A stretch of DNA of 45,020 nucleotides, taken from a virus. Position numbers and translations under genes: made by a program. The notes beneath the pieces are model-generated. The model was not told the origin of the DNA. It worked only from the letters and a program-made list of their open reading frames with translations, and searched no databases. Every line of letters starts with the position of its first letter. The stretch's first letter is position 1. This document shows, piece by piece, positions 24,676 through 34,731 of this stretch. The stretch spans positions 1-45,020 of IMG/VR virus record IMGVR_UViG_3300020160_001711; one strand, written 5' to 3'.

Positions 24676-26600
24676 ATTATATCACCTCCCAATATTTCAA
24701 CTTCTGGTATCATTATTTTAGCCAAGTAATCTTCGTTTTCTTTATCTATTAAGAAACCGCTTTGATCGTTTTGTTCCATAGCCGACAACGGTACAGCCAA
24801 GTGTTGATAAGGATCTGGTAATAGACATTCTGTATTAAAAATATTAATATAACCATCATTTTTATCTAATGTAAAAGGTATGCCAACCATTGCTATATTT
24901 TGTATAATATTTACTTGAGATCCAAAAAATTTATACGATCTAAAGTCTGAAGATAATGGATATAGAGTGGTTTTTTCAGCGAAATATCCAGTGTCGTTTT
25001 TTGTGAAAACGTAAGCTCTACCATAGTTTGGCAATTCAATAGTTGGTCTTGTGTCAGTGTAGAAAGCCTCGCCAGGACATCCTACGATTGCTTTATTCTT
25101 ATCCATCTTTACCGAATATCCGAAATTTCCAGCTGGTGTATTTAAATTAAATACCGTACCTAATTCTGCAATCAAAATCCATTTCTTCAATACAGGCGTT
25201 AGAAAATAATGAAAAACTTCACCTTGTCCAGAATCTCTTAAACTTCTTTTATTGCCCATTGGAGCACCTATAAGCAATTCGTTGTTATATATGCTCATAG
25301 ATTCACCGAATCCCCTAGCTTCTTCATAAGGAGGCGTTAAAATTTGGTGATATTTATATCCAGAATTTGGTTCTCTATAAAAAGAAATAACGTAATTTTT
25401 CTTGGAATAAGATAACAAATACTCATTCGACATTTCAACATTTAAACCAAATCCACTACTCAATGGGAAATTAAATGATTGTGCGAGTTTCCATTTTCCT
25501 ATATCCTCTACATTTTCAGATTTTGTAATATAATCATAAACGTAATAATATTCTCCACTAGATGAAGAAGATATTACCAAAGTATTATCCGATCCAGCAC
25601 ATGATGTTATATCATCATTTGTTGGAAGTGTTATAGTGTTTTGTTTTACAAAAGCGTTTCCTTTATTTTCATAAACCAATAAATTGTTTTGAGATTTAAC
25701 GTATATAAAATTTTTATAATAATTTAATATTTTCAAATAATTTGTAGATCTTGTAGTTTTTTGGGATCTATACGAATTTCCATCGAATTTGTAAGTATTA
25801 AAATATTTGTAATTATTACTAACAGCCCAAGTTTTATATGCTGGTAATTTGTTACCATACAAATTACCTTTTGTGGAAATTTCTTGAAAACATGTGGATA
25901 AATACTGTTCATCTATTCTTTCAGGATATCCAGCAACATTGAATTGTTTTACTAAAAATCTACTATCTTGATCCAGTGATGTATAGAATAATGCAGCTTT
26001 TATAGACCTTCTTTCTAAAATAGGCAAATTGTTTAAAAGTAAAACTGTTCTAAAATCTCTCTCGTCATCATTTTTCACTTGTATTTCTAAATTGCTCATG
26101 CATTTTGAAAAAACGACACGAACTTGTTTGTATTGAATTTTTTCATCTAATGATGTCAATTGTTGAGATATTTTAAAATTATGATTGTATTCTAAATTTT
26201 CACTTTGTTTCAAAAAAGAATAATCTTCTCTTATACCTTTTCTAACACATATTGAATTTGAAACGGTAAAATCCACACCATCGACCAATCTTGTTTTTTT
26301 AGCAAAAATTCCATTAGCATCAAAACCTATACCATACAATGCAGATTCTAAACCCAAATAACCTTCTTCATTACATTGATCATTAATATCACTAGGAGTA
26401 TATGCTAGACTATAAGCTGGTCCACCACCTCTAGGTTTTTCATTTATTGTTTCAAAAAAAGCCAAACAAAAGCCACAAGAGGGTATGTCATTATAATTAT
26501 AAAAAGCATAATCAACAGATACGATTATATCATGATGAGTGTTCAAAGGTTGATCATTCCACATTTGAACAAATTTAAATGTTGAGTTTCTTTGTTGCAT
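24672..26600 (-). CDS. Lectin-like and FG-GAP-repeat virion protein
   Basis: 642 residues. The N-terminal 210 look like an L-type-lectin or concanavalin-type sandwich: [43 protein letters not shown] and [18 protein letters not shown]. Beyond about 430 are FG-GAP repeats of the integrin-propeller kind: [38 protein letters not shown] and [19 protein letters not shown], each ending in a YVFTKN-like strand. Upstream of these, [16 protein letters not shown] and [12 protein letters not shown] may be more divergent blades. The start is supported by TAAATATT plus an AGAAGG ribosome site. It overlaps the next gene by four bases. Lectin plus FG-GAP is a typical adhesion architecture; its ligand is not predictable. 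Confidence 0.78.
   Translation of the reverse strand: MQQRNSTFKFVQMWNDQPLNTHHDIIVSVDYAFYNYNDIPSCGFCLAFFETINEKPRGGGPAYSLAYTPSDINDQCNEEGYLGLESALYGIGFDANGIFAKKTRLVDGVDFTVSNSICVRKGIREDYSFLKQSENLEYNHNFKISQQLTSLDEKIQYKQVRVVFSKCMSNLEIQVKNDDERDFRTVLLLNNLPILERRSIKAALFYTSLDQDSRFLVKQFNVAGYPERIDEQYLSTCFQEISTKGNLYGNKLPAYKTWAVSNNYKYFNTYKFDGNSYRSQKTTRSTNYLKILNYYKNFIYVKSQNNLLVYENKGNAFVKQNTITLPTNDDITSCAGSDNTLVISSSSSGEYYYVYDYITKSENVEDIGKWKLAQSFNFPLSSGFGLNVEMSNEYLLSYSKKNYVISFYREPNSGYKYHQILTPPYEEARGFGESMSIYNNELLIGAPMGNKRSLRDSGQGEVFHYFLTPVLKKWILIAELGTVFNLNTPAGNFGYSVKMDKNKAIVGCPGEAFYTDTRPTIELPNYGRAYVFTKNDTGYFAEKTTLYPLSSDFRSYKFFGSQVNIIQNIAMVGIPFTLDKNDGYINIFNTECLLPDPYQHLAVPLSAMEQNDQSGFLIDKENEDYLAKIMIPEVEILGGDII
24681..24690 (-). 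promoter_or_regulatory. Consensus Shine-Dalgarno of 22585-24675
   Basis: GGGAGGTGAT, almost fully complementary to the 16S anti-Shine-Dalgarno, 5 bases before the ATG and inside the end of the upstream gene. It shows that at least some genes here use normal ribosome binding. Confidence 0.75.
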
Positions 26601-26613
26601 TTTTACGCCTTCT

Positions 26614-26622
26614 AATATTTAA
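26614..26622 (-). promoter_or_regulatory. T4-late-like promoter motif before 24672-26600
   Basis: TTAAATATT on the minus strand, followed by AGAAGG and a 7-base gap to the ATG; here the leader holds a ribosome site. Confidence 0.5.
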
Positions 26623-26650
26623 GATTAAAGTCCTCTTAATCCACTAAACT

Positions 26651-29600
26651 TTATGTCGTAAATGGATTTTTATAATCCAAATAAGCTGTTAAATATACAT
26701 TTTCAGTTAATGATAAATCTTTAACATCTTCATAATTTATATAAATCCCAGTGGAATTTTGATATATATTAGATTGAGCATATGGCGCTCCCAATTCCGA
26801 ATTTGATATAATTAAACTATCATCCACCAAAACAAATCCATCAGAACCCGCTTCAACTTGAATTGAACTATAACCCATATCTATACCATCACCAGAAGAG
26901 TATTGATACATTAAAGGAACATTCGCATCATAATACAATATTCCAGAACCATTAATAAATTGCGGATTTATATCAACATTAGTATGTTTTATATACAATC
27001 CAGACGCCTCTCTAGTTATAGTATCCAAAGACAAACCTCCAGTGCTTCCAAAAGCGTTAGGTTCTGGAGTTGAATTTAATAATACTTTATTAGGACCAAC
27101 TTTATTAAGCCAAAGTTCAACTTGACCAAAGGGTAAGTATACCGCAGTTAGTGATACGTTTCCAGTGATAACAAATGTTAAAGTATTATTACCAGCAATA
27201 CCTTTAATATTTGGATCATCAGCACATAAGGCTATAAATGTGCTACCCTCAAAAGTATTGTCGGCTTTTATAGTAACTTCTTTACCAGATAAAAATTCGT
27301 ACTCGCAAATATTCAAACTGGAAGGATTAAATGGTTCACAATCTAAACCAATTGGCTCCACAGAGTAAACTCTACCAACTCCTCCTCCAGCAGAATATGT
27401 AACAGTCACAGTATATGCCAAATAATTAAAATAAGCTACAAAGTTATAATTATCATCTAAAATGAAATTACATTTTGGATTGGTGGAATTATTACACGGA
27501 CCACCAATCCATCTATTAAATTGGTAATATTCGTTGGTTGGTTTAGCAGTTAAACTTAAAAAAGTTTGTTCGGATAGAGACTTATATGTGTTCGAGGTGG
27601 TTATATTTAATTCAGAATCATCGTAAACCCATTCTATTATACCTTGCGCTGCTTTATTCACTAAAATACTTTTAGTTTTAGGGAAAGCTAAAACCTCGAA
27701 TTCACCACCTTCTGTATTGATTATTAAAGAATCGTTATCAAATGGTTGACTCTCAACTCCTAAATTTAAATCATAGTATATAATTTCCCTATATAACGAC
27801 TGTACATCAATATCTCCCCACATTATAAATGTGCAAACTCTATTTCCATCATAGCAAGGCACACCATCGAATTTATTAAATAAGTAACCAAAAGGTGCTG
27901 GAGATGCTGATATGGTAACATATGTTCCTAAGAAATAATCAGTTGCGCATTTTCCAGTACAATTCAATTGACCATCCAATGTTATTATGCTACCTAAAGT
28001 TGAATCCGCTTTTAAAGTAACTAAAGGTAATAATTCAAAATTGGCTATTAGTTTCTTATCATCATTTAAATATAAAACACAATCATTTGTAGTACCATTA
28101 CATTCCGTATCCCCCAACCATGATGAAAATCTACTATTAGATGCCGCTGAAGCAATCAGAGTTATTGTGGAATTTGCCGAATATAAATATTCGCAATTAT
28201 CTCCACAATAAATGCATGGAGGGTCTGTAAACACATCACCTTTACCAGATCCAACCTTCTCTATTTTTAATCTTTTATATATGCCAGATAAGTTATTTGA
28301 TAAAAATCCAGAAAATTTAACATTTTGAGTAGTGTTGACATCTATAAAAACAACTTCATCGTAAGGGTATGTTGGTCTTGTAACATTTACATAAAATTCT
28401 ATACCATCTACGAAAAAATTAAAAATATTTTTTGTTTCATTATATGATGTCAAATACGTAGTTGTGGTTGATTGTGACAATTCATCTGTGTGGGTTACTA
28501 ATAAATTGTTTTGAACTTCTTTAACATTAAAAAATTCTTTACCTACAAAAATATTAGTGTTATCATAAGATTCCCAATCAAAGTGTACAACATAATTTCC
28601 AACTTGGTTTATTTCTAAAGTTTCAACATTTGAAGCAAATGCGTAATTTACACTATATGGTAGCGTGTCAACTATATTTAAAGAATCGTCATCTCTAACT
28701 CCTATATAACCCGATTTATTAGATATAGCTCTGACATAATATGTCGCGGAAGGATTTGCGTAATTATTGTCTAAAAAATAATAAAATGGTTTTAACAATA
28801 ACGGACCTTCTGATACAAAAGTGTTGTCTTCTGGTTTATAATATAATTTTTCGTTTACTATAAAGGGTATGGAATTTAAATTTCTAGAAAAATAACTGAA
28901 ATTATATTCGTTTAAAAATGAATTTTTTCTAAAAGATCCTCCAGAATACTCCACTAAATTTATTTCTGGCACATCTCCATAAGGGCTGGAAAGGGAATAT
29001 ACATTGGTTAGAGTTTTATTATTAGGATATATTTTGCTATAATTTAAACTATCCAGATTTGAAGCATATATCTCTGGACAAATATATTTGTAATTTGATG
29101 CTGATAATGAATTTTCTAAAGTTTTTATAAAAACTAAAAATATTTTTTTATTTTTTTCATCATACCATGGGTTTATAAATGTATCTAGAAATTTATTAAA
29201 TCCTACTTTTTTATTATAAAACGGTTTAGTACTCGCGTTTTGAAATTCGTTATTTTCTATATCATACAAATATGAATCACTAATAACATAATTTTCAGTT
29301 TCTATAACTATTACGTTATTGATTACAAATAGTTTTAAAACTTTATCATTTATTTCATCCACCACGAAGTCTGGATATTTAAAAAATATTTTAGAAAATG
29401 CTGTATTAATATCATTTACAGTATTATAAAAATTATTTCTTACAAATATTTTACCAGTCTTAGTGTTTTTCTTTTCATATATTGAAGAATTTTCTACTTT
29501 TTTATTTGAAAAAACTGTAGATGATCCGTTAATCAGACCCCCATCGTATAAATCTCCTGAAATATTTTTCGTTTCAGTGTTAAGTTTTTTGTATAAACCA

Positions 29601-31087
29601 AATTCGTTACTATATTCATCAGTATACCAATCAACAACAACACCTTCATCTAATAATAAATTTTTAGTATCTTTTTCTATAGGGTATATATCTACATCAA
29701 AAGTACCTTGCCATATTTGATCTTTATCCCCACCCCAAAAAGTTATATTATCCGTAACTTTAGAAACACCTTCTGTGGATATTTTAGTATTTTGTTGTCT
29801 ACTTTGATAGCCATAAAAAAGTTTATCATAATTGTTGCTTAAAACGTCATTGAATCTAAAACCATCGGATATCTTTGTTCTATTCCAATCGACATTCACA
29901 CTATAAATTAAAGGAGAATCATTATTTTCTTTATCGGATGTATATATTGTGTTTCCTATTTGATCTGGATTTGGAAAAATGTAAACTTTATCTGGTAAGG
30001 TATTATTTGAATTTAAAGAATATGTTTTACTCGGAGTATTATAAATTAATAATGTTTGGTTCTGTGGTATGAAAAAACCCCCCAATTCATATAATGAATA
30101 TAACTGATTTAAAGGTTGGTTTAATATATTTGTGGAAAAGTGTTTATTTAAAAATTCAGATCCATTTTTTTTAGATTCGAATAGTAATCCAGAAACGCTT
30201 TTATTTTCAGAATTTGTGGATATGTAATAAAAATCAGTGCTTATAAATTTTGGATACAATGATTTAAAGAGATTTAATTTTAAATCTTCATTATTCTCAG
30301 ATAAAATGTAATTTAAAAAATCTCTATTTTTTAAATAATATAATTCATCTCCACTTAATATTGGATTGAATGTGAAATCTGAAATATAATCATTATTCGA
30401 AGATTTTAAATATAATGGATATGCAGATATTGAATTTATTATAGATTCTTTAAAATTTAAAAATATATTGTAATCTAATTCATTCGTATATGTGAATTCT
30501 GTATTATCAGATTTATTATAAAAAGGATCATTTCTCCCATACAATTCCTCAACATTTATATCAAAATTGTTATAAAAAGAGGATAATTTACTACCTTTAG
30601 TATCTACATTGTTTTCTATGTATTCAAATATTATTTTTTTAACAATACTTTCAACACCTATGTTGCTACCTTTTAGGTTATATCTTAAAACACTATCCTT
30701 TACATCTTTTCTCTTACTTTTATAATAAAAAGATATTTGCTTTAATTTCTGTATAAAAAAAGGAATAATGATGTCCAAATCCGAATCATCTGTAAAATCG
30801 GAATTTAATATAAATCTTTTTTCTTCTTCTGTGGAAAAATTTAATGTTATTTCTCTTAAAAGATTAACATAAGCATCTCTGATTATTTCTTTTTCCTTCG
30901 ACTTTTTAATGTTTTTTTTAGATGACCATTTAAAAATATAATTTTGATAATTTTTAAAATTTTTATCTAATTCAAAGGATTGATAACTTTCATATTGAAT
31001 AAAAGATAAAAACGAATAAGGGGCTTCGTAATCCTTTGGATTATCTACATCATTGACTATACTGTATGGTAAAAATGAAAAATCCAT
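26651..31087 (-). CDS. Giant virion protein with divergent InlB-type repeats
   Basis: 1478 residues, the largest gene in the window. The N-terminal third is charged and helix-containing (KKNIKKSKEKEIIRDAYVNLLREI) and may attach to the baseplate. A long beta-rich middle follows. From about 950 to 1340 there are several divergent InlB-B-like modules, each with a hydrophobic strand, F..W.G..C, a Cys-containing loop and a closing (L/V).A.F: RFSSWLGDTECNG...LIANFE; YLFNKFDGVPCYDGNRVC; YQFNRWIGGPCNNSTNPKC...FVAYFN. Paired Cys in the loops could form disulphides outside the cell. The last 150 residues form another beta domain. The order after gp25, gp6 and the gp7-position gene suggests a tail fibre or baseplate-linked adhesin. 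Confidence 0.78.
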   Translation of the reverse strand: MDFSFLPYSIVNDVDNPKDYEAPYSFLSFIQYESYQSFELDKNFKNYQNYIFKWSSKKNIKKSKEKEIIRDAYVNLLREITLNFSTEEEKRFILNSDFTDDSDLDIIIPFFIQKLKQISFYYKSKRKDVKDSVLRYNLKGSNIGVESIVKKIIFEYIENNVDTKGSKLSSFYNNFDINVEELYGRNDPFYNKSDNTEFTYTNELDYNIFLNFKESIINSISAYPLYLKSSNNDYISDFTFNPILSGDELYYLKNRDFLNYILSENNEDLKLNLFKSLYPKFISTDFYYISTNSENKSVSGLLFESKKNGSEFLNKHFSTNILNQPLNQLYSLYELGGFFIPQNQTLLIYNTPSKTYSLNSNNTLPDKVYIFPNPDQIGNTIYTSDKENNDSPLIYSVNVDWNRTKISDGFRFNDVLSNNYDKLFYGYQSRQQNTKISTEGVSKVTDNITFWGGDKDQIWQGTFDVDIYPIEKDTKNLLLDEGVVVDWYTDEYSNEFGLYKKLNTETKNISGDLYDGGLINGSSTVFSNKKVENSSIYEKKNTKTGKIFVRNNFYNTVNDINTAFSKIFFKYPDFVVDEINDKVLKLFVINNVIVIETENYVISDSYLYDIENNEFQNASTKPFYNKKVGFNKFLDTFINPWYDEKNKKIFLVFIKTLENSLSASNYKYICPEIYASNLDSLNYSKIYPNNKTLTNVYSLSSPYGDVPEINLVEYSGGSFRKNSFLNEYNFSYFSRNLNSIPFIVNEKLYYKPEDNTFVSEGPLLLKPFYYFLDNNYANPSATYYVRAISNKSGYIGVRDDDSLNIVDTLPYSVNYAFASNVETLEINQVGNYVVHFDWESYDNTNIFVGKEFFNVKEVQNNLLVTHTDELSQSTTTTYLTSYNETKNIFNFFVDGIEFYVNVTRPTYPYDEVVFIDVNTTQNVKFSGFLSNNLSGIYKRLKIEKVGSGKGDVFTDPPCIYCGDNCEYLYSANSTITLIASAASNSRFSSWLGDTECNGTTNDCVLYLNDDKKLIANFELLPLVTLKADSTLGSIITLDGQLNCTGKCATDYFLGTYVTISASPAPFGYLFNKFDGVPCYDGNRVCTFIMWGDIDVQSLYREIIYYDLNLGVESQPFDNDSLIINTEGGEFEVLAFPKTKSILVNKAAQGIIEWVYDDSELNITTSNTYKSLSEQTFLSLTAKPTNEYYQFNRWIGGPCNNSTNPKCNFILDDNYNFVAYFNYLAYTVTVTYSAGGGVGRVYSVEPIGLDCEPFNPSSLNICEYEFLSGKEVTIKADNTFEGSTFIALCADDPNIKGIAGNNTLTFVITGNVSLTAVYLPFGQVELWLNKVGPNKVLLNSTPEPNAFGSTGGLSLDTITREASGLYIKHTNVDINPQFINGSGILYYDANVPLMYQYSSGDGIDMGYSSIQVEAGSDGFVLVDDSLIISNSELGAPYAQSNIYQNSTGIYINYEDVKDLSLTENVYLTAYLDYKNPFTT

Positions 31088-31104
31088 TATATGTTATTAG
31101 ATGT

Positions 31105-31113
31105 AATTATTTA
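31105..31113 (-). promoter_or_regulatory. T4-late-like promoter motif before 26651-31087
   Basis: TAAATAATT on the minus strand, 17 bases upstream of the ATG at 31087. Confidence 0.55.
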
Positions 31114-31139
31114 CAGGAAAAATAAAATTTTAAAGAGTA

Positions 31140-34100
31140 TTATATTAATTTCAAACCTCTATACAAACTATAAGATAAAGATTTGTCCATTTGGCCCCCA
31201 AATTTAGACCAATCTTTGAAAGATGTTTGTTGAGGTGTTATTGTGGTAAAGTCAGAATCAAAATCTATCATATTGTCATAAATATCTAATTCTTTGTTGG
31301 GTATATAATTGTAAAATTTATAATATTGTTTTATTTCCGATCCAGACTGTTCTTTTGTAGCTGTAACTAATCCCCAACCCCAATTGTAGTTCACAGAAGA
31401 TAAGGGAATAATGTCACCATTTTTATAACCTTCGACTATAGTATTCGTAACTAAATTAAAATTTTCAGAAAATAATTCAAATGTAACTATCGGATACCCT
31501 GCTATAAATTTGCCACTTTCTATATTTATCTCGCTACCTAAATTGTTATTTTTCAGATATCTTATAGAAGAAAGTGCAAAATTTCTATTATACACATTAG
31601 GACTTCCAAAAATCTTTTTTTGTCCTATTGATAAGAGATCCAAAGACCTTCGCACGGAAGGTGGGTATGAGTATAAGTATTTATTCAATTCCACACCAGT
31701 AGATTCCGCATATGATATCAATTGCTGTATATTGCAAGTATCTATATCAGAATTATTTTCTACGAAATTTGTTATTTTTTCGTATATTATTTTCCCTATC
31801 TCATCTATATTTTCATTTTTACCTATGATTTGTCCTATAAAATCATCTAACAATATTCTTTTATCAAATAATGATTCTTGTTGAACGTATGATTTGAATT
31901 GAAGAGATGCGTCTAAATTTTCTCCCTTTTTAGCTATTGCTGGTTTTGGTTCTAATATATCAAAATAAGTACTCAAGCCTTGAATTGTTCTAGGTTGTGG
32001 GTTTTCAGTTTTTATAAATTTATTAATCCATCTAAATCCAGTCCAATCTCCTGTCACAAAATAAACACTTTGCAAATCTTGTAATGTTTTTAATTGAAAA
32101 TCTTTCAACTTAACAGATGGTAAAGCAGATAATGGAGTGGACATATTTTTAGTATCTGCGAAATAAATTTTACCATCCACATTGTTCACAACCCAAAGTT
32201 CGCCAGATGAGTCAACAGCTATTCCTCCAATGTCTTTTAGATATTCATATCTAATAGTTCCTTTACTAAAAATATAATCTTTTTTAGTTTTTGTCGTAAA
32301 ATCTATTTTACTTATCGTGTCTGTTTTGTGTAAAACGTATAGATTTTGTTCAGCATCTATGCTCATCATGCCAAAACCTTCTATTCCTCTAATTTTAGTT
32401 TTCTCTAAAGTTTCTGTATTTATATGATAAACATAATCTTCCCTATCATAATTTAAAAACGATGATTCATTAATATTCTCAACACCCACCCACAAATTGT
32501 TAGTATTATCGACTATTATCTCTTGTGGAACTTCCAGATAATTAAAATATATAATATCCAATAATTCCCCATTATTAGCATATTTACAAACAAAATTTGA
32601 CAATGGGTGAGTATAAGCGACATATACATTATGATCTAAATCGACATCAACGCAGCTAGGTATTATCGTATTTTCACCAACAAAGCCAAAATATTGAGGA
32701 TATTTTTGAATTGTTCTTATATCATATTTTTGTTCTATAGTTTTAGTGTCTATAAAACCACTGGATATTTTAGATATATTTTTTCCCTTTTCACGATATA
32801 AATCGATATCAAAAAGTTCTAAATTTTCAGAAGAAAAAGGTGGTAAATATACGACACTAACAGTATCGGTTTCATAATTTATTTTTATAACAGATATTGC
32901 ATCTGTTAAAGAGACGTAAAGATTTCCGAATCTATCAGTGGTTGACCACATTGGACTTGCGGTATTATTATGATTTAAAAAAGATATATTACTCCTTAAT
33001 GCTCCAGAATTATCCAAATAATCCATATCTTTTAAATCTATTATCGATATAGAATTCCCATCAACATCTGTTCTATAAATTTTATCATTGTCCGCATCTA
33101 GTATGAAAACTCTATTTTCTTTGTTTTCATCTATGTAATTTAAAGGACAATAAGATACGTGAAAATTAGCTGTTGTTGTATCGGTAAAAGTGTATAAGGA
33201 TGGTTTAAAGAAAAATTCCAATTCTTCAGTATCACAATAATTATAAACATTTAATTTTTGATATCTTTTAATTTTAGAAACCCCTATTTGAGACAGAAAA
33301 CCATATATCGGATATATTTTTGGAACTGGGATGTCTTGTATTTTGACAGTTGCTGATATGGCGACAGTTTTGGCTTCGTATGGTAAAGACACCTTTCCAG
33401 CAAAATAAGGTGAGTCGTTATATCTCGGCACAGATTCATTTTTAGTAAAAACAGCGTCTTTTAATTCATAAGCACTTACATTAACATACTCTTGAAGTGG
33501 ATCTAAATCCACATATTTTATTAATTTTAAATTTACATCATACAATTCTTCATTAAATTTTCCTGTATGAAAATTGTAAATTGGTTCATACGCTTTTACA
33601 CTATAATCCTCATTATCCTTTAAATTTAATACAAATGGTATATTCGTATTTTTCCATTTTATGGGATATATGTCAAATGGGTAAACCGATTGAGCGGATA
33701 ACGTACCAACAGTTTTATTACTACCTTCTATTGAAATTCCATTGCTGGTAATTCTTATACTAGATGCTGGATTAAAAATGGATCTAACTGTTTGAGCCGA
33801 CCATGGAAGGTTGAAATAACCTTCATCATAATTTTGAAAAAAATTATCAGCATTATTGTTTAAAATATAATTATCGTTAAATTCTTTAGAATTAAATGAT
33901 GCATATATTATATCAACACTTTTTTGATTGAAATCCGACTGTTTTTGGTCAACAAAATATATGTTATCTAACTCTTTATTGCTACCACTAGATCCTATAA
34001 AACAAGAACCATCCACATAGCTACTGTAAAAATTAAAATCCATTTTCCAATTATTGTCAATATATCCAGTTGTATACGGTATCGCATATACAGATACTGA

Positions 34101-34727
34101 ATTAGTTTTAGTACTTTCAACTACTTTGCTTTGTAAAAAATTATCTGAATTAACAGATACACTTACAAATCCATGGAAAGCTCTTAAATGGCTATATTTG
34201 TTAGTGTAATACGATGAGAGTGTTAAATGATCACTTTTAGATCCAGATACGTATAAATTTATAGTATAATCATTTTTTTTCAAAAAATCCTCATTTTGCC
34301 AAGAATTATATCTGGTTACTATTATTTGATTACTAGCTTTACCTGTTGGTAAATTGTAAGCTTTACCATTCGGATTTAATGGATGTAAGTAGATATAATC
34401 TGGAAAAATATTTTTAGCGGTTAGTGTGTTTTCAAGTGTTAAATTATAAGACTCTCCATTTTTATCGAAAATTGTAGCCCCAACATTGTATGTGTTTGGA
34501 AATTTATAATAATGTTTAGCAGATGATCCAGTAAAAATAGTATTATCCCCAAAATCCCATATCACATAATTATTTGAATAAAAATTTCTATCTGTAAAAT
34601 TAGGACTCCAACTTAATGAGAAATAAAAAGCCGTGTTTTCTAAAGTATACGATTCGTGAGTTTCTGGCGCTCTATAATCATCATAAACTTTACATACTAT
34701 TTTTACACTGGATAATAAATGTGTCAT
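31140..34727 (-). CDS. Large baseplate-associated protein in the gp7 position, PKD and NHL-like propeller
   Basis: 1195 residues; T4 gp7 is about 1030 and also follows gp6. Residues about 35-125 are PKD-like (YVIWDFGDNTIFTGSS, then HYYKFPNTYNVGATIFDKNG). Roughly 530-900 form an NHL/YVTN-like propeller: VFILDADNDKIYRTDVDGNS, FGNLYVSLTDAISVIKI, NHNVYVAYTHP-type DHNVYVAYTHPL, NLWVGVENINESS and GELWVVNNVDGKIYFAD. The last 260 residues differ: IGKIIYEKITNFVENNSDIDTCN, SPPSVRRSLD-like YPPSVRRSLDLLSIGQKKIFG and a Trp-rich beta end; this part is the best candidate for baseplate attachment. The gp7 assignment is by position and size only. Five bases separate it from gp6. Confidence 0.7.
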   Translation of the reverse strand: MTHLLSSVKIVCKVYDDYRAPETHESYTLENTAFYFSLSWSPNFTDRNFYSNNYVIWDFGDNTIFTGSSAKHYYKFPNTYNVGATIFDKNGESYNLTLENTLTAKNIFPDYIYLHPLNPNGKAYNLPTGKASNQIIVTRYNSWQNEDFLKKNDYTINLYVSGSKSDHLTLSSYYTNKYSHLRAFHGFVSVSVNSDNFLQSKVVESTKTNSVSVYAIPYTTGYIDNNWKMDFNFYSSYVDGSCFIGSSGSNKELDNIYFVDQKQSDFNQKSVDIIYASFNSKEFNDNYILNNNADNFFQNYDEGYFNLPWSAQTVRSIFNPASSIRITSNGISIEGSNKTVGTLSAQSVYPFDIYPIKWKNTNIPFVLNLKDNEDYSVKAYEPIYNFHTGKFNEELYDVNLKLIKYVDLDPLQEYVNVSAYELKDAVFTKNESVPRYNDSPYFAGKVSLPYEAKTVAISATVKIQDIPVPKIYPIYGFLSQIGVSKIKRYQKLNVYNYCDTEELEFFFKPSLYTFTDTTTANFHVSYCPLNYIDENKENRVFILDADNDKIYRTDVDGNSISIIDLKDMDYLDNSGALRSNISFLNHNNTASPMWSTTDRFGNLYVSLTDAISVIKINYETDTVSVVYLPPFSSENLELFDIDLYREKGKNISKISSGFIDTKTIEQKYDIRTIQKYPQYFGFVGENTIIPSCVDVDLDHNVYVAYTHPLSNFVCKYANNGELLDIIYFNYLEVPQEIIVDNTNNLWVGVENINESSFLNYDREDYVYHINTETLEKTKIRGIEGFGMMSIDAEQNLYVLHKTDTISKIDFTTKTKKDYIFSKGTIRYEYLKDIGGIAVDSSGELWVVNNVDGKIYFADTKNMSTPLSALPSVKLKDFQLKTLQDLQSVYFVTGDWTGFRWINKFIKTENPQPRTIQGLSTYFDILEPKPAIAKKGENLDASLQFKSYVQQESLFDKRILLDDFIGQIIGKNENIDEIGKIIYEKITNFVENNSDIDTCNIQQLISYAESTGVELNKYLYSYPPSVRRSLDLLSIGQKKIFGSPNVYNRNFALSSIRYLKNNNLGSEINIESGKFIAGYPIVTFELFSENFNLVTNTIVEGYKNGDIIPLSSVNYNWGWGLVTATKEQSGSEIKQYYKFYNYIPNKELDIYDNMIDFDSDFTTITPQQTSFKDWSKFGGQMDKSLSYSLYRGLKLI

Positions 34728-34731
34728 TTGT

